DNA of 9,176 nucleotides from an uncultured bacterium (GTDB lineage: Bacteria; Bacillota; Clostridia; Oscillospirales; Butyricicoccaceae). Each line of letters starts with the position of its first letter. The first letter of the stretch is position 1. Below are positions 8,712 through 9,176 of the stretch, in pieces. Made by a program: the position numbers and the translations under genes. The stretch is taken from NCBI GenBank assembly GCA_905215125.1, contig CAJMOV010000061.1, positions 1 through 9,176 on the forward strand, written 5' to 3'. The notes beneath the pieces are model-generated. The model did not search any database, had not been told where the DNA came from, and saw nothing but the letters and a program-made list of their open reading frames with translations.

Positions 8712-8810
8712 TCAGTCGTTGTGCTCCAGCTGCTTTTGGCACCAGTGGACCAGTAGGGCCAGCAGACCAAAGCTCGCTGCGAAGATTAGGAGCATCAGTA
8801 CATCCATCAT
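8712..8810 (-). CDS. Small single-helix membrane protein at the head of the kdp operon
   Basis: A 32-codon open frame begins with two consecutive ATGs (8808-8810 and 8805-8807) and ends in TGA at 8712-8714. AGGAG (8821-8825) lies ten bases before the first ATG, which favours that start. The peptide begins MMDVLMLLIFAASF, continues as a hydrophobic helix to about residue 21, then ends in a polar tail HWCQKQLEHND. A membrane anchor with a short, probably cytoplasmic tail containing one cysteine is therefore likely. The stop codon is 21 bases upstream of the kdpF ATG, so it is the first gene of the operon. Short membrane ORFs of this shape, with a tail like L-V-x-x-C-x-x-L, occur before kdpF in other kdp operons as far as I recall, but I know of no assigned function. 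It may be a further accessory or regulatory subunit of the pump. Confidence 0.72.
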   Translation of the reverse strand: MMDVLMLLIFAASFGLLALLVHWCQKQLEHND

Positions 8811-8845
8811 AACATCCACACTCCTGTTCCGTTAGATTTATGGTC

Positions 8846-8976
8846 AAGGGCGCGGCGGGGCCGTCCCCTTTCCTTCCGTCCGCGGCGCGCCGGCGCCGGC
8901 AGCATCCTGCGGACGTCCGTGCCGCATTTCCGGGCACAACAGCGGGCGCGGCGTTCCCTTTCCGCTGCCGCGCTGC
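8846..8976 (-). promoter_or_regulatory. Hairpin-rich 5' leader of the kdp operon
   Basis: Three separate stems can form in the transcript: GCGCGGC/GCCGCGC (8946-8952 with 8967-8973), CGTCCGC/GCGGACG (8877-8883 with 8909-8915, enclosing the self-complementary GCCGGCGCCGGC at 8889-8900), and GGGG/CCCC (8857-8868). A smaller one is GTGCC/GGCAC near 8919-8936. None is followed by a U-run, so transcription attenuation is not indicated. I could not find the conserved blocks of the c-di-AMP (ydaO) riboswitch, the class one might expect before a K+ uptake operon. Function is unknown. Confidence 0.45.
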
Positions 8977-8998
8977 AAAATGCCCTGAAGCGTCCTTT

Positions 8999-9027
8999 AT
9001 TATAGAGAACTTTTCATCAATATGCGG
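8999..9027 (-). promoter_or_regulatory. Probable kdp promoter with consensus -10 and poor -35
   Basis: On the minus strand TATAAT occupies 9004-8999, a perfect -10 hexamer. With 17-base spacing the -35 would be CCGCAT (9027-9022), which barely resembles TTGACA. A good -10 with a poor -35 is typical of promoters that depend on an activator, and a palindrome overlaps exactly that position. Transcription would start near 8992, giving a leader of about 180 bases. Confidence 0.6.
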
Positions 9028-9043
9028 ATAAAGTTTTATCCGC
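9024..9043. promoter_or_regulatory. Perfect inverted repeat over the kdp -35 region
   Basis: GCGGATAAA (9024-9032) and TTTATCCGC (9035-9043) are exact reverse complements separated by GT. The repeat is centred about 30 bases upstream of the -10 box and overlaps the weak -35. The symmetry suggests a dimeric DNA-binding protein. It could be an activator site or a repressor site; the protein is not identifiable from this window, which has no kdpDE. Confidence 0.6.
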
Positions 9044-9176
9044 GGCATTAAGGCTGCATTAATTTTTCAGGCCGTTCGGGACAGCCCGAAGCATTGTCTT
9101 CCAGCGCGCTCCAATTCTGCATACGGCCGCTCAGCGGGGTGTGCAGATATAATTACCCGAGCGGTTGCTTCCAAAC

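Larger units (their letters stand above)
8811..9176. other. kdp control region: structured leader, promoter and upstream DNA
   Basis: There is no supported gene in these 366 bases. From about 8992 down to 8811 (read leftwards) lies the presumed 5' UTR of the kdp operon, very GC-rich and full of inverted repeats. From 8999 to 9043 lie the probable -10 box and a palindrome. From 9049 to 9176 I see a small hairpin, TTCGGG/CCCGAA at 9075-9090, without a T-run on either side. There is also a weak promoter-like pair on the minus strand (TTGGAA at 9169-9174, 17 bases, TATATC at 9146-9151), which could be a second kdp promoter. A minus-strand open frame at 8617-9048 crosses the promoter and kdpF in another frame and is not a gene. 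Confidence 0.65.

Noticed and set aside
8844..8927. A 27-codon minus-strand frame inside the kdp leader starting ATG CGG CAC
   Set aside because: Only a weak CGGAA precedes it, and the Ala/Gly/Pro/Arg-rich content simply reflects GC-rich DNA. It would matter only if ribosome footprints were found.
8811..8998. c-di-AMP (ydaO/kdp) riboswitch
   Set aside because: The conserved blocks such as GTCAGCTAACC and GGGGTGAATCC are absent on the minus strand, so I cannot support this class by eye.
8617..9048. A minus-strand 143-codon open frame over the kdp leader
   Set aside because: It starts upstream of the TATAAT box, runs through the GC-rich leader, and overlaps the small membrane ORF and kdpF in another frame. 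No ribosome-binding site or domain was seen.

Overview
This looks like chromosomal DNA of a Bacillota (Firmicutes) bacterium, most likely a fairly GC-rich member of the Clostridia. That placement is an inference from three things: near-perfect AGGAGG ribosome-binding sites in front of almost every gene, an AgrC-like GHKL kinase with a LytTR response regulator, and the KdpA/B/C sequence style. There is no phage, transposon, CRISPR array or other obvious mobile DNA. Nothing in the window fixes the genus.

Layout from left to right. (1) 1-240: tRNA-Gln(UUG) and tRNA-Lys(UUU), both with encoded CCA, end in a terminator hairpin that reads in both directions. (2) 299-3963: a signalling block. A seven-helix GHKL histidine kinase lies on the minus strand. 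A 400-base divergent intergenic region with a perfect palindrome separates it from a plus-strand membrane diguanylate cyclase (GGDEF), which is followed by a LytTR-type response regulator. The kinase and regulator belong to families that normally work as a pair. Here they sit on opposite strands with the GGDEF gene between them. (3) 3984-4034: a very strong bidirectional terminator separates the convergent regulator gene and kdp operon. (4) 4044-8810, minus strand: a potassium-uptake operon in the order small membrane ORF - kdpF - kdpA - kdpB - kdpC. Both the 32-codon ORF and the 27-codon kdpF are supported by good ribosome-binding sites. (5) 8811-9176: the kdp control region, with a GC-rich, hairpin-dense presumed 5' UTR of about 180 bases, a TATAAT box without a good -35, and a perfect 9-2-9 inverted repeat overlapping the -35 position.

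How it works together. KdpA is the K+ channel-like subunit, KdpB the P-type ATPase, KdpC the chaperone-like subunit and KdpF a stabilising peptide; together they import K+ with high affinity at the cost of ATP. Gaps of 15 bases, with each downstream ribosome-binding site starting at the upstream stop codon, point to tightly coupled translation. No kdpD or kdpE is present in the window, so the regulator acting on the palindrome is unknown. The signalling block plausibly links an extracellular signal, perhaps a peptide, to c-di-GMP synthesis, but no peptide precursor or agrB gene is visible.

The observations most worth following are the small membrane ORF that opens the kdp operon, the kdp promoter palindrome and structured leader, and the palindrome between the divergent kinase and GGDEF genes. 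I found no clear evidence of a wholly new system.
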